Assembly (NCBI GenBank): GCA_002728135.1
Contig: PBVE01000002.1
Coordinates: forward strand, 246,755-310,754
Direction: 5' to 3'
From: Rhodospirillaceae bacterium
Lineage (GTDB): Bacteria; Pseudomonadota; Alphaproteobacteria; UBA828
Length of the DNA stretch: 64,000 bases
Below the pieces are notes generated by a model. It was given only the letters and a program-made list of their open reading frames with translations. It was not told where the DNA came from and made no database searches. This document shows positions 25,220-33,405 of this stretch, piece after piece (the first letter of the stretch is position 1; each line of letters opens with the position of its first letter). The position numbers and the translations under genes were made by a program.

Positions 25220-27049
25220 ATGGAATTACGAAATATAGCCATAATAGCACATGTTGATCATGGGAAAACAACTCTTGTTGATAGCATGTTATATGAAAGT
25301 GGTACACTTAGAAAAAATGAACGGATTTCAGAGAGAGCATTGGACTCAGGGGATATAGAGAAAGAAAGAGGCATCACAATTTTATCAAAATGCACATCCA
25401 TTATCTCTGGAAACACTCGTATCAATATCGTTGATACTCCTGGACATGCAGATTTTGGAGGTGAAGTAGAACGTATTCTTGATATGGTTGATGGAGTTAT
25501 AATTTTAGTAGATGCCGCTGAAGGTCCAATGCCTCAGACAAAATTTGTACTTGATAAAGCACTTAGACTGGGATTAAGACCTATAGTTGTTTTAAATAAG
25601 ATTGATCGATCTGACTCACGAAGTTCCGAAGTGTTAGATGAAGTTTTTGATTTATTTGACTCTTTAGGGGCGGATGACGAACAATTAGATTTCCCAGTTC
25701 TCTTTGCCTCAGGGCGAGATGGATGGGCTACAAAAGATATTGACAAACCTAATCACGACCTTAAACCACTATTCCAACTAATAATTAAACATGTTCCTAG
25801 GCCTCAGGGAAACTCTATTCACCCGTTTGAGTTATTAGTATCTATCCAGGAGGTAGACCCTTACTTAGGAAGAATTCTAACAGGTCGTATTTACAACGGT
25901 TCTGTTATGGAAGGCGATAATATTACTGCACTCAATCGTGACGGGAAAATTATTGAAAATGGTAGAATAAATAAACTTTTTTCATACAGTGGCCTAAAAA
26001 GAATCCCTATCCCGAAGGCAAGTGCAGGTGACATCATTGCTATTGCTGGTTTTACTAAAGCCTCTGTATCTCATACTCTCGCTGCACCCGATTCAATAAA
26101 ACCTCTAAAATCTCAACCTATTGATCCACCTACTATGTCGGTTATTGTCTCTATCAACGACTCCCCTATCTCTGGTATTGAAGGAACTTACGTAACGTCT
26201 CGTGTTATAGGGGATCGGCTAATTCGTGAGTCTGAACATAATGTTGCTATCTCTGTAACTGATTCTGAAAAACCAGGAAGTTATAATGTTTCTGGACGCG
26301 GCGAACTTCAACTTGGTGTCCTTTTTGAAACAATGAGAAGAGAAGGATATGAATTCTCAGTGAGTAGGCCTGAGATTATTGAAAGAGTTAACTCTTTAAA
26401 TGGGAAGAGAGAAGAACCTGTAGAAGAAATACTCATTGATTTAGATAATGATTTCGTTGGTATAGTTGTTGAAGGTCTTAGCAAACGAAAAAGTCAATTA
26501 ATAAATATGACACCCTCAGGAAATGAAAAGACACGTTTAATATTTCGGGCACCTTCACGTGGACTTATTGGCTATCATGGTGAGTTTATGACAGCTACAC
26601 GTGGAACTGGTGTAATACATCGTATTTTTTGTGGTTATGAGCCATATTTTGGAGAAATACATATGCGTCTATCTGGGGTGCTTGTATCTATCTCTAATGG
26701 TTCCGCCATCCCTTTCGCTCTTTCTAACCTCGAAGAAAGAGGAATTCTATTTATCTCTCCGGGAGACAAAGTATACAACGGAATGATTTTGGGTGAACAT
26801 TCTAGGAGAAATGATCTGGAGGTAAATCCAATGCGCACAAAACAACTAACAAATATTCGTGCGGCGGGAAAAGACGAGGCAATCAAACTTAGTCCACCTA
26901 AGAAATTTTCCTTAGAATCTGCCATTGCTTATATTGCTGATGATGAGTTAGTAGAAGTAACGCCTAGATCAATACGTCTCAGAAAACATTTATTAGATCC
27001 TAATGATAGGAAACGAGCTTTAAGAGAGAAAAAAACTAAGCCAACATAA
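25220..27049 (+). CDS. typA: Ribosome-associated GTPase TypA/BipA
   Basis: Translational GTPase that acts on the ribosome under stress and in subunit assembly; 609 residues, the usual size. G1 AHVDHGKTTLVD, G3 DTPGHADFGG and G4 NKIDR are intact, as are the EF-G-like domains and the TypA-specific C-terminal domain (APSRGLIGYHGEFMTATRG). No Shine-Dalgarno is visible ahead of the ATG (ACAACCAAAAAATGG), so initiation may be leaderless or SD-independent. It is divergent from the mod operon and convergent with the di-heme oxidoreductase gene. Confidence 0.97.
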   Translation: MELRNIAIIAHVDHGKTTLVDSMLYESGTLRKNERISERALDSGDIEKERGITILSKCTSIISGNTRINIVDTPGHADFGGEVERILDMVDGVIILVDAAEGPMPQTKFVLDKALRLGLRPIVVLNKIDRSDSRSSEVLDEVFDLFDSLGADDEQLDFPVLFASGRDGWATKDIDKPNHDLKPLFQLIIKHVPRPQGNSIHPFELLVSIQEVDPYLGRILTGRIYNGSVMEGDNITALNRDGKIIENGRINKLFSYSGLKRIPIPKASAGDIIAIAGFTKASVSHTLAAPDSIKPLKSQPIDPPTMSVIVSINDSPISGIEGTYVTSRVIGDRLIRESEHNVAISVTDSEKPGSYNVSGRGELQLGVLFETMRREGYEFSVSRPEIIERVNSLNGKREEPVEEILIDLDNDFVGIVVEGLSKRKSQLINMTPSGNEKTRLIFRAPSRGLIGYHGEFMTATRGTGVIHRIFCGYEPYFGEIHMRLSGVLVSISNGSAIPFALSNLEERGILFISPGDKVYNGMILGEHSRRNDLEVNPMRTKQLTNIRAAGKDEAIKLSPPKKFSLESAIAYIADDELVEVTPRSIRLRKHLLDPNDRKRALREKKTKPT

Positions 27050-27054
27050 ATATT

Positions 27055-28404
27055 TCATAAAGATTCTAAATAACTTAGAAGTGCTTCTCTCTCCTTTTTT
27101 TCCATTAATCTAAAGTTTTCTCTTGAGTCCATCGCTTCTCCACCATGCCATAAAATAGCTTCTGAAAATCCACGCGCTCTACCATCATGTAAGAGTGATA
27201 TCTTATTATTTGGAGAAAAAAGGTTACTAAGACCCACTAGAGGTGCAGTTCTCCACTCTCTTCCTGTGGCCTCAAATTCACGCCTTTGATCCGCTAAGCC
27301 CTCACCCATATCATGAAGTAGTAAATCCGAATATAACACGACATTTTCTCCATTTTTTCCTTTAAGATGTGGAACGTGACAACTGTCGCAACTACTTCTT
27401 ATAAATAATGATTTACCTAGCTTTTCTATACTTGATGCTTGGTTATTTATTATATTTGAGTTTTCTTTATCAATATTAGAAATATACTTAACTAGAGATA
27501 ACAGGCCTTTATCATTCAATTCTAAACTAGTTCTGTTATTGTTTTTAGTTTTACAATTGATATCAATCGGGGGACATATTTGCTTTGGGTATATAGAGTT
27601 TGTAATACCCATATCCTCAATTAAAGCTGTTGCCACTTGTTCTTTAAGGTTATATTTCCCAGCTTTCCATCCAAATCGACCAATTTGGTTAGAACCAGTT
27701 ATTTTTGACCGAACAAAATTTGGACGTCCAGATATATTATCTCCATCTAAATCGTCAGGATCCGCACCAGTAATTATTGAAGAATCATTAACTTTTTCAA
27801 TTTTCCCTGAAGTATTAAGACTAGGTGGTACTCTTGCAGAACGTAATACAGAGCTATCTATAGGCCCATAAGCAAGTTCTGAAAAAAGCAGTACTGGACG
27901 ACGTAATTGCCAGCTCTCACCATCTCCATATGTCCCATTCTTATATTCCCATGTAACATATATTACCCCCTCAGCAGGAAAATCTTTTACTGAGAAAGTA
28001 TTTATTTGCGTCCCATATTTTGGATGAGGGACTTCTTGATTTAAGTTATTTTTTACTGAAATACGAACTAACATTCCTAGCGCTTTTTCACCTATTAATC
28101 TAGGAGGGCCAACACGACTATTTTTTGGATGACAAGAAACACAGCTCGAAGCGTTATAAAGAGGACCAAGCCCATTTCCATCTAATGATTCGTCAATTGA
28201 ATCAGTCCAAACAAGATTAAAAAGATTTTTACCCAGCCCATCATTTTTCTGGGCCCTAGGATTGGTCTGCTCGACCATAAATATGAATATAAAAATTAAT
28301 ATAAAATTAATTAACCAAATAATCTTACTAGGAAGGAAAATATTAATTCCTAAACCAAGGTTAGAAAAAAAGTAATGAGATTTTTTTGCATAAAAAATTA
28401 TCAT
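27055..28404 (-). CDS. Di-heme oxidoreductase (thiol oxidoreductase-like, PF06537 type)
   Basis: 449 residues with one N-terminal membrane anchor (about 24-43) and an exported domain. Heme sites are CVSCH (SSCVSCHPKNSRVGPPR) and CDSCH (SSCDSCHVPHLKG). The C-terminal LLHDGRARGFSEAILWHGG is typical of this family, distantly related to MauG/CcpA peroxidases. Its ATG overlaps the tupA stop (ATGA), so it is the fourth gene of the tungstate operon. The substrate is unknown. It ends 5 bp from the convergent typA. Confidence 0.85.
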   Translation of the reverse strand: MIIFYAKKSHYFFSNLGLGINIFLPSKIIWLINFILIFIFIFMVEQTNPRAQKNDGLGKNLFNLVWTDSIDESLDGNGLGPLYNASSCVSCHPKNSRVGPPRLIGEKALGMLVRISVKNNLNQEVPHPKYGTQINTFSVKDFPAEGVIYVTWEYKNGTYGDGESWQLRRPVLLFSELAYGPIDSSVLRSARVPPSLNTSGKIEKVNDSSIITGADPDDLDGDNISGRPNFVRSKITGSNQIGRFGWKAGKYNLKEQVATALIEDMGITNSIYPKQICPPIDINCKTKNNNRTSLELNDKGLLSLVKYISNIDKENSNIINNQASSIEKLGKSLFIRSSCDSCHVPHLKGKNGENVVLYSDLLLHDMGEGLADQRREFEATGREWRTAPLVGLSNLFSPNNKISLLHDGRARGFSEAILWHGGEAMDSRENFRLMEKKEREALLSYLESL

Positions 28405-29240
28405 TTATAAATATCAATATTTGGCAAGAATAGCCTTTCTCCGTCAATCCGGTATTCAGAAATAATTTCCTGTGCTTCTTCACCAATCACCCAATCATAA
28501 AACTGTTTTGCATCTTCGGATTTAGTGTGTGGGTGTATATTTGGATTTATTAAAATCACGCTGTATGGGTTGTGAAGAGTTTCTTTATCTTCAACCATAA
28601 TTATATGTTCCCTCTTATTTTTAAAAGCAAGCCAAGTACCTCTGTCAACAATAGTATAAGCTCCCATTCCTATTGCTATATTTAACGTCTGGCCCATACC
28701 AGCACCTACTTCATTATACCAACTTGTTGAAGTTACATTCCATGGTAAAATATTGCTTGCAGTTTCCCATAGTCTTTTCTCTGCTTTGTGTGTACCACTA
28801 TCATCACCACGTGAGACAAACTTAATAGAATTAGAATAAATTTTCTTAAATGCTTTTACTGCGTCACGCCCTCCCTTTATCCTTGCAGGATCACCTTGGG
28901 GACCAACAATAATGAAGTCATTAGACATAACCTCTCTACGAGAAATTCCAAAGCCCTTCTGCATGAATTCTTTCTCTGCAACAGAGTCGTGCACAAGCAG
29001 AACATCAGCATCCCCATCTTTTCCTATTTTTAGAGCTTGACCTGTACCAACAGCAATGACTAATACCTTAATATCCTTACGATTTTCAAAAACAGGCAAC
29101 AGTCTTTTTAGCAGTCCTGAGTTTTCTGTAGAGGTTGTTGTTGCAAGCTTAATATTCCTGCCTGCAAGAACTTCGCTAATTCCGAGTGTGTAGAATAAAA
29201 TAAAAATTGAAAAAAAATAAAAAAAAACTATCCGACACAC
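28401..29240 (-). CDS. tupA: Tungstate ABC transporter substrate-binding protein
   Basis: Periplasmic oxyanion-binding protein, 279 residues. A signal peptide (cleavage about residue 26) is followed by IKLATTTSTENSGLL; the TTTS motif marks TupA/WtpA-like tungstate binders rather than ModA. Other family features are VIAVGTGQALKIG and SRGDDSGTHKAEKRLW. It overlaps tupC by 13 bp upstream and the di-heme gene by 4 bp downstream. Confidence 0.93.
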   Translation of the reverse strand: MCRIVFFYFFSIFILFYTLGISEVLAGRNIKLATTTSTENSGLLKRLLPVFENRKDIKVLVIAVGTGQALKIGKDGDADVLLVHDSVAEKEFMQKGFGISRREVMSNDFIIVGPQGDPARIKGGRDAVKAFKKIYSNSIKFVSRGDDSGTHKAEKRLWETASNILPWNVTSTSWYNEVGAGMGQTLNIAIGMGAYTIVDRGTWLAFKNKREHIIMVEDKETLHNPYSVILINPNIHPHTKSEDAKQFYDWVIGEEAQEIISEYRIDGERLFLPNIDIYK

Positions 29241-29992
29241 AGCTGCAAACCCTTATAATCTGTTTTATTCTGCCATAATATTTCACCCTCTAAGAAAGCT
29301 TTGGCCTCTCTGCTTTTTGGTCGCATAAAAAAGGATTTAGCGTCAGCAATTTCAATGGCCTTTCCATTATGGAAAAATATAATCCTCTCAGCAAGTCTTC
29401 GTGCTTGCGATAAATCCTGAGTTGTAAGAACTACCGTTGTACCAGCTCCACTAACAAATTCCACAAGACGTTCAATTGCTCTGGTCCCACCAGGATCCAA
29501 ACTCGCTGTAGGTTCATCAAGAAATAGTATCTCCGGGCCTAAAGCCCACGCTCTAGCTATTGCAACTCTTTGCTGTTCTCCAGTAGATAGTAATCGTGCT
29601 GACCTATTAGCTAAATCATTTAATCCAGTTACTTCTATAACCTCAGCAACACGCTCTTTTTTTTGTCTATATGAAAGACCAGTAAATTTTAAACCATATG
29701 CAATATTTGCGCGTACAGAACGTCTCAGCATTATTGGCCTTTGAAAAACCATTGCCTGACGCCGTGAACGCATACCTGCCTGAGGTCCTTGCCAACAAAC
29801 TTCTCCACTATCGGCACTAATTAAACCATGACATAAACGTAGCAGTGTAGTCTTTCCAGCACCGTTTGGCCCAAGAATAATAGTACGTTCATGAGGCAAA
29901 ATATCTAAGCTGACATTGTCAAGAACTACTCTTCCTTCAAGAGATAAAGAAACGTCATTGAAGGAAAGTGGTAGGACACCTGAAAAATTCAT
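29228..29992 (-). CDS. tupC: Tungstate ABC transporter ATP-binding protein
   Basis: ATPase of the tungstate importer, 254 residues. Walker A GPNGAGKTTL, signature LSTGEQQRVAIARA (Thr in place of the usual Gly, common in this subgroup), Walker B ILFLDEPTASLD. Unlike ModC it has no MOP/TOBE domain; only about 40 residues follow the nucleotide-binding core. It lies 6 bp after tupB. Confidence 0.92.
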   Translation of the reverse strand: MNFSGVLPLSFNDVSLSLEGRVVLDNVSLDILPHERTIILGPNGAGKTTLLRLCHGLISADSGEVCWQGPQAGMRSRRQAMVFQRPIMLRRSVRANIAYGLKFTGLSYRQKKERVAEVIEVTGLNDLANRSARLLSTGEQQRVAIARAWALGPEILFLDEPTASLDPGGTRAIERLVEFVSGAGTTVVLTTQDLSQARRLAERIIFFHNGKAIEIADAKSFFMRPKSREAKAFLEGEILWQNKTDYKGLQLCVG

Positions 29993-29998
29993 CTAGTA

Positions 29999-30703
29999 TT
30001 AAACTCCCTGCCTAATAGTTACAGCTCTAGCAAGTGAGACTCCCAAATTAACAAATACTGATAATAATAATAAAATTATTCCCAATCCCAATGCTAGTGA
30101 TAAATTACCTTTACTAGTTTCTAATGTTATTGCAGTTGTCATTACACGGGTATAATGGTCAATATTGCCACCAACGATCATCACGGCTCCAACCTCAGCA
30201 ATTGCTCTTCCAAATCCCGCTAGCCCTACTGTTACTAAGTTAACTCGCCCTTCCCACAGCAATGTTGGGACCGCTCGCCAACGATTTGAGCCCAGAGACA
30301 TTAGTTGATCTCCATATTCATGCCACAAGTCAACAAAATGCTGCCTTGATAGGGCAGCAATAATTGGAAGTACCAAAAGCAACTGAGCTATAATCATTAC
30401 TGATGGTGAATAAAGCAATCCAAAAACCCCGAGAGGGCCAGCACGAGAAAAAATGATGTATACAAGCAAACCAATAACAACTGGTGGTAGGCCCATTAAG
30501 GCATTTACACAGATGATTGTAAGGCCTCTCCCTGGAAAACGATATAAGGCTAAGAATGCACCAAGAGGTAGACCAAAAAAAATCGCCAGAGCAACGGCAC
30601 TACAACTCACCTTCAGTGACAGTAATACTACTTCTCCTAACCCAGGATCAGCACCAAAGATCATGCTAAGTGCCGCCACAAATGAATCACTAAACTGTTC
30701 CAA
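29999..30703 (-). CDS. tupB: Tungstate ABC transporter permease
   Basis: Membrane subunit, 234 residues with five or six helices. The stretch GFGRAIAEVGAVMIVGGNI is typical of TupB-type permeases. Start is TTG preceded by GGGGAT. First gene of tupB-tupC-tupA-DHOR, read leftward. Confidence 0.92.
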   Translation of the reverse strand: MEQFSDSFVAALSMIFGADPGLGEVVLLSLKVSCSAVALAIFFGLPLGAFLALYRFPGRGLTIICVNALMGLPPVVIGLLVYIIFSRAGPLGVFGLLYSPSVMIIAQLLLVLPIIAALSRQHFVDLWHEYGDQLMSLGSNRWRAVPTLLWEGRVNLVTVGLAGFGRAIAEVGAVMIVGGNIDHYTRVMTTAITLETSKGNLSLALGLGIILLLLSVFVNLGVSLARAVTIRQGV

Positions 30704-30763
30704 ACTTTATCCCCAAATATATAAAATACTTACACATCAATCTAAGCCCTTTGATTCCCTAAA

Positions 30764-30780
30764 ATTACAATCTTTGTAAT
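30764..30780. promoter_or_regulatory. Palindrome upstream of tupB, candidate operator
   Basis: ATTACAA-TCT-TTGTAAT is a perfect 7-3-7 inverted repeat, 61 bp upstream of the tupB start and between it and the end of the MFS gene. It could bind a repressor of tungstate uptake. No match to a known ModE or TunR site is claimed. Confidence 0.35.
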
Positions 30781-30795
30781 ATTAAATTAAACATC

Positions 30796-31998
30796 CTAAC
30801 TTTTATTAATCTGACCCGACAAGATTTTTGGATCCGGTAAAAGGAAAACAAATAAGGCTATTACCAATGCACTTATTCCTAGGACTACATACAACCAAGT
30901 AAAGCTTCCGTCAGACCCATGAAGAAAGGCAACAAGTATTGGTGCAAGAGATGCTGGCGCTAACGCAAGAAGAAATTTAATTCCAAAAATTCTAGATCTC
31001 CAAGAGTCCACTGTATATCTGGTAATCAAAACATCTTGAACAGGTACTTCTCCTATAATAAGTACCATCATAGCTAAAGAGACTACAAGCATTCCAGCTT
31101 CACTTACAAAACTCATCAAAGCCATGAATGGTAATTGAGCGATTACAAGTAATACCCAAATTAGCTTTGGTGAGTATCTATCAACCAGCCACCCGATACC
31201 AATTTGTGCAAATGCTGCAAGGGCAATTACTCCAGATACAAGAATTCCTGTATCCATATCAGTTGTTGTAAGTTTACCTAGACCCACATCAAAAATTTTT
31301 GGTAATGCAATTAATATTCCCTGATAAATAACACCTGATAAGACAACACAAAAAGTCATTAATAAAAGTATCCGTATTATTAATCTGCGCCGGATCTCGA
31401 GAGACTGATTCTCAATTACCTTATCTTCAAACTTTTTACGAGGTGGTGACGGGTATTTCCAGCAATGCCATATAAAAATGAACCCAACCAACATAGCAGC
31501 AGCACCAGGAACAACAAACGCGACACGCCAACTAACTAAATCCATTAAGACTGCGGCTACAAGAGCAGCACCTGCAACACCAAAATTTCCAAAGACCCCA
31601 TTTACCCCCAGCAAACGACCTACTTTGTCTCTCCCCTCCACTAAAATAGAATAACCGACTGGATGATATATTGACGCAAAGACTCCAATTAAACCTAAAC
31701 CAGCTGCAATTTGCCAAGTGTTCTGGGCAAATCCAGTAATAATTGTGGCTATACCAATCCCTATAAAAAAAATCGCCATCATGCCATTACGGCTCCACCG
31801 ATCTCCTAGCCAACCTGCCAAAGGTGTTCCTGCAGCAAATGCGATAAACCCAGGTATTGATAAAGATATAAGCTCTCCATACGGACGATTAAACTCATCC
31901 TCTAGCCCTAAAACAATGGTTGGGAAAAGAAGCATTAATAGGTGATCAAAAGTATGCCCTATATTTAAAAATAACAATCTCTGACGATCAAGATTCAC
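30796..31998 (-). CDS. Major facilitator superfamily transporter
   Basis: 400 residues with about twelve membrane segments in two halves. The MFS motif between helices 2 and 3 is visible as GWLGDRWSRNG, and the matching one in the second half as GWLVDRYSPK. The substrate cannot be read from the sequence. It lies 92 bp upstream of tupB on the same strand, so read-through into the tup operon is possible. Confidence 0.85.
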   Translation of the reverse strand: MNLDRQRLLFLNIGHTFDHLLMLLFPTIVLGLEDEFNRPYGELISLSIPGFIAFAAGTPLAGWLGDRWSRNGMMAIFFIGIGIATIITGFAQNTWQIAAGLGLIGVFASIYHPVGYSILVEGRDKVGRLLGVNGVFGNFGVAGAALVAAVLMDLVSWRVAFVVPGAAAMLVGFIFIWHCWKYPSPPRKKFEDKVIENQSLEIRRRLIIRILLLMTFCVVLSGVIYQGILIALPKIFDVGLGKLTTTDMDTGILVSGVIALAAFAQIGIGWLVDRYSPKLIWVLLVIAQLPFMALMSFVSEAGMLVVSLAMMVLIIGEVPVQDVLITRYTVDSWRSRIFGIKFLLALAPASLAPILVAFLHGSDGSFTWLYVVLGISALVIALFVFLLPDPKILSGQINKS

Positions 31999-32049
31999 AA
32001 CTCTATCCCATACATTTTAGATCTAATCAAAATTAAAAAACTGCCGCAT

Positions 32050-32123
32050 TGGAGCAGATGAAGGGAATCGAACCCTCGTCTTAAGCTTGGGAAACTTCTA
32101 CTCTACCATTGAGATACATCCGC
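32050..32123 (-). tRNA. tRNA-Gly (anticodon CCC)
   Basis: Folds as a 74-nt tRNA with encoded CCA and discriminator U73. Acceptor GCGGATG/CATCTGC pairs throughout (one G-U), T arm is GAGGG-TTCGATT-CCCTT, and the anticodon loop is TT-CCC-AA. Positions 10-25 (U-U) and 27-43 (G-A) are mismatched, but overall it closely follows the E. coli tRNA-Gly(CCC) pattern. Confidence 0.92.
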
Positions 32124-32249
32124 TTACAAAGCTATACTAATAACATTTTCTAACTTTCGTGAACCAACAAGTAAGATTATAGAGAAAATATTTTTTGGTA
32201 AAAATCTAATTCATTTTTGCTATACATAAATAAAAAAGAAGATATCTCA

Positions 32250-33206
32250 ATGACATTAAACAATAAACCAGCTTCCGATGATTATAAAAGTACTTTATCT
32301 GAAAAACCTAGTGAAGATTATTCAGATTCAGATACACCTCCAATAGTTAACTTGAATAGCCTTGAAACACTTTGGATTAATACTGGCACCCTGTGTAATT
32401 TATCATGCCCTCACTGCTATATTGAGTCTAGTCCTACAAATAACCGGCTACTTTACCCAACATTAGAAGATATTATCCCCTATTTTGAAGAAATTAGTAA
32501 ATATAATATGCCTACGAAAGAAATTGGTTTTACAGGTGGAGAGCCATTTATGAACCCAAATATTATGCAGTTAATTGAGGAAACACTCAATAGGGGGTTT
32601 TCATCCTTAATACTTACTAATGCAATGCGACCTATGATGAAAAAATATAAGGACTTGTTATTACTACAGGATACTTATGGTGATTTAATTAAGCTACGCA
32701 TATCCATCGACCATTATAAGGAGAAATATTTTGCTGAGGAAAGAGGTAAAAATTCATGGAATTCAATGTGTTTAGGTTTGAATTGGCTTAACGATCATGG
32801 ATTTAACTTTACTATAGCAGCTAGAAAACTTTGGAATGAACCTGAAGAAAAAATAAGAGATGGATTTCAAGACTTTTTTAATTCTTTAAAACTCAGGTTA
32901 GATCCATATAATAATGAACATCTAGTCATATTCCCAGAAATGCCTATTGAGGGAACAACACAAAAAATTACTAAGAACTGCCTTGATATTCTCGATATTT
33001 CAATTGACAAAATCATGTGTGCCCGTTCACGTATGATAGTAAAGAAACGCGAATCACAAGAAACTGTCGTTATGCCATGTACACTTATACCCTACGAAAA
33101 AAATTTCGAACTAGGATCAACGCTTACTAAAGCTAATAAAGATATAACCCTTAATCACCCAAACTGTTCCAGTTTCTGCATTTTAGGTGGGGGGTCATGC
33201 AATTAA
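32250..33206 (+). CDS. Radical SAM enzyme with Cys-rich C-terminus, substrate unknown
   Basis: About 318 residues. The radical SAM cluster motif CNLSCPHC (C-x3-C-x2-C) and the SAM-binding FTGGEPFMNP are clear, so it should make the 5'-deoxyadenosyl radical. The C-terminus holds further Cys residues (IMCARSR, MPCTLIPY, NCSSFCILGGGSCN) like a SPASM/twitch auxiliary-cluster domain, as in peptide-modifying and some dehydrogenase enzymes. ATG at 32250 is preferred; TTG at 32217 adds 11 residues. It stands between tRNA-Gly and the metZ riboswitch with no partner gene and no small precursor peptide in sight. Confidence 0.85.
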   Translation: MTLNNKPASDDYKSTLSEKPSEDYSDSDTPPIVNLNSLETLWINTGTLCNLSCPHCYIESSPTNNRLLYPTLEDIIPYFEEISKYNMPTKEIGFTGGEPFMNPNIMQLIEETLNRGFSSLILTNAMRPMMKKYKDLLLLQDTYGDLIKLRISIDHYKEKYFAEERGKNSWNSMCLGLNWLNDHGFNFTIAARKLWNEPEEKIRDGFQDFFNSLKLRLDPYNNEHLVIFPEMPIEGTTQKITKNCLDILDISIDKIMCARSRMIVKKRESQETVVMPCTLIPYEKNFELGSTLTKANKDITLNHPNCSSFCILGGGSCN

Positions 33207-33244
33207 TATATTAATCAATAAATTTTTAAATGGCTAAGACCCTC

Positions 33245-33273
33245 TTGACGCAACAACATTTTAAATGTTTGAT
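33245..33273 (+). promoter_or_regulatory. Candidate promoter of the metZ riboswitch transcript
   Basis: TTGACG (33245-33250) and TTTGAT (33268-33273) are 17 bp apart. Predicted start near 33280 coincides with the first base of the riboswitch P1 stem. Confidence 0.45.
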
Positions 33274-33277
33274 GATA

Positions 33278-33334
33278 CTTGTGGCGATTTGAGTCGACCG
33301 GCTTGCGGCCACGTAAAATAAACGGCTAAAAGGT
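33278..33334 (+). promoter_or_regulatory. SAM-II riboswitch
   Basis: The P1 stem is GTGGC (33281-33285) with GCCAC (33308-33312). The conserved CGATTTGA follows the 5' arm, GCTTGCGGCCACGT closes it, and an A-rich stretch leads to GGCTAAAAGG (33324-33333), the 3' pseudoknot strand. These match the SAM-II (metA motif) consensus. It lies directly before metZ, the usual alphaproteobacterial target, and should repress when SAM is abundant. Confidence 0.88.
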
Positions 33335-33350
33335 CTCATGCTTTTTAAAG

Positions 33351-33378
33351 CTCTGACTTTTGGTCAGAGTTTTTTTTT
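33351..33378 (+). terminator. Intrinsic terminator between riboswitch and metZ
   Basis: CTCTGAC, loop TTTTG, GTCAGAG, then nine T. It sits 17 nt after the riboswitch core and ahead of the metZ ribosome-binding site, so SAM control here probably works by early termination. Confidence 0.85.
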
Positions 33379-33405
33379 GCCGTGTTGATAACGGAGTAAT
33401 ATACT

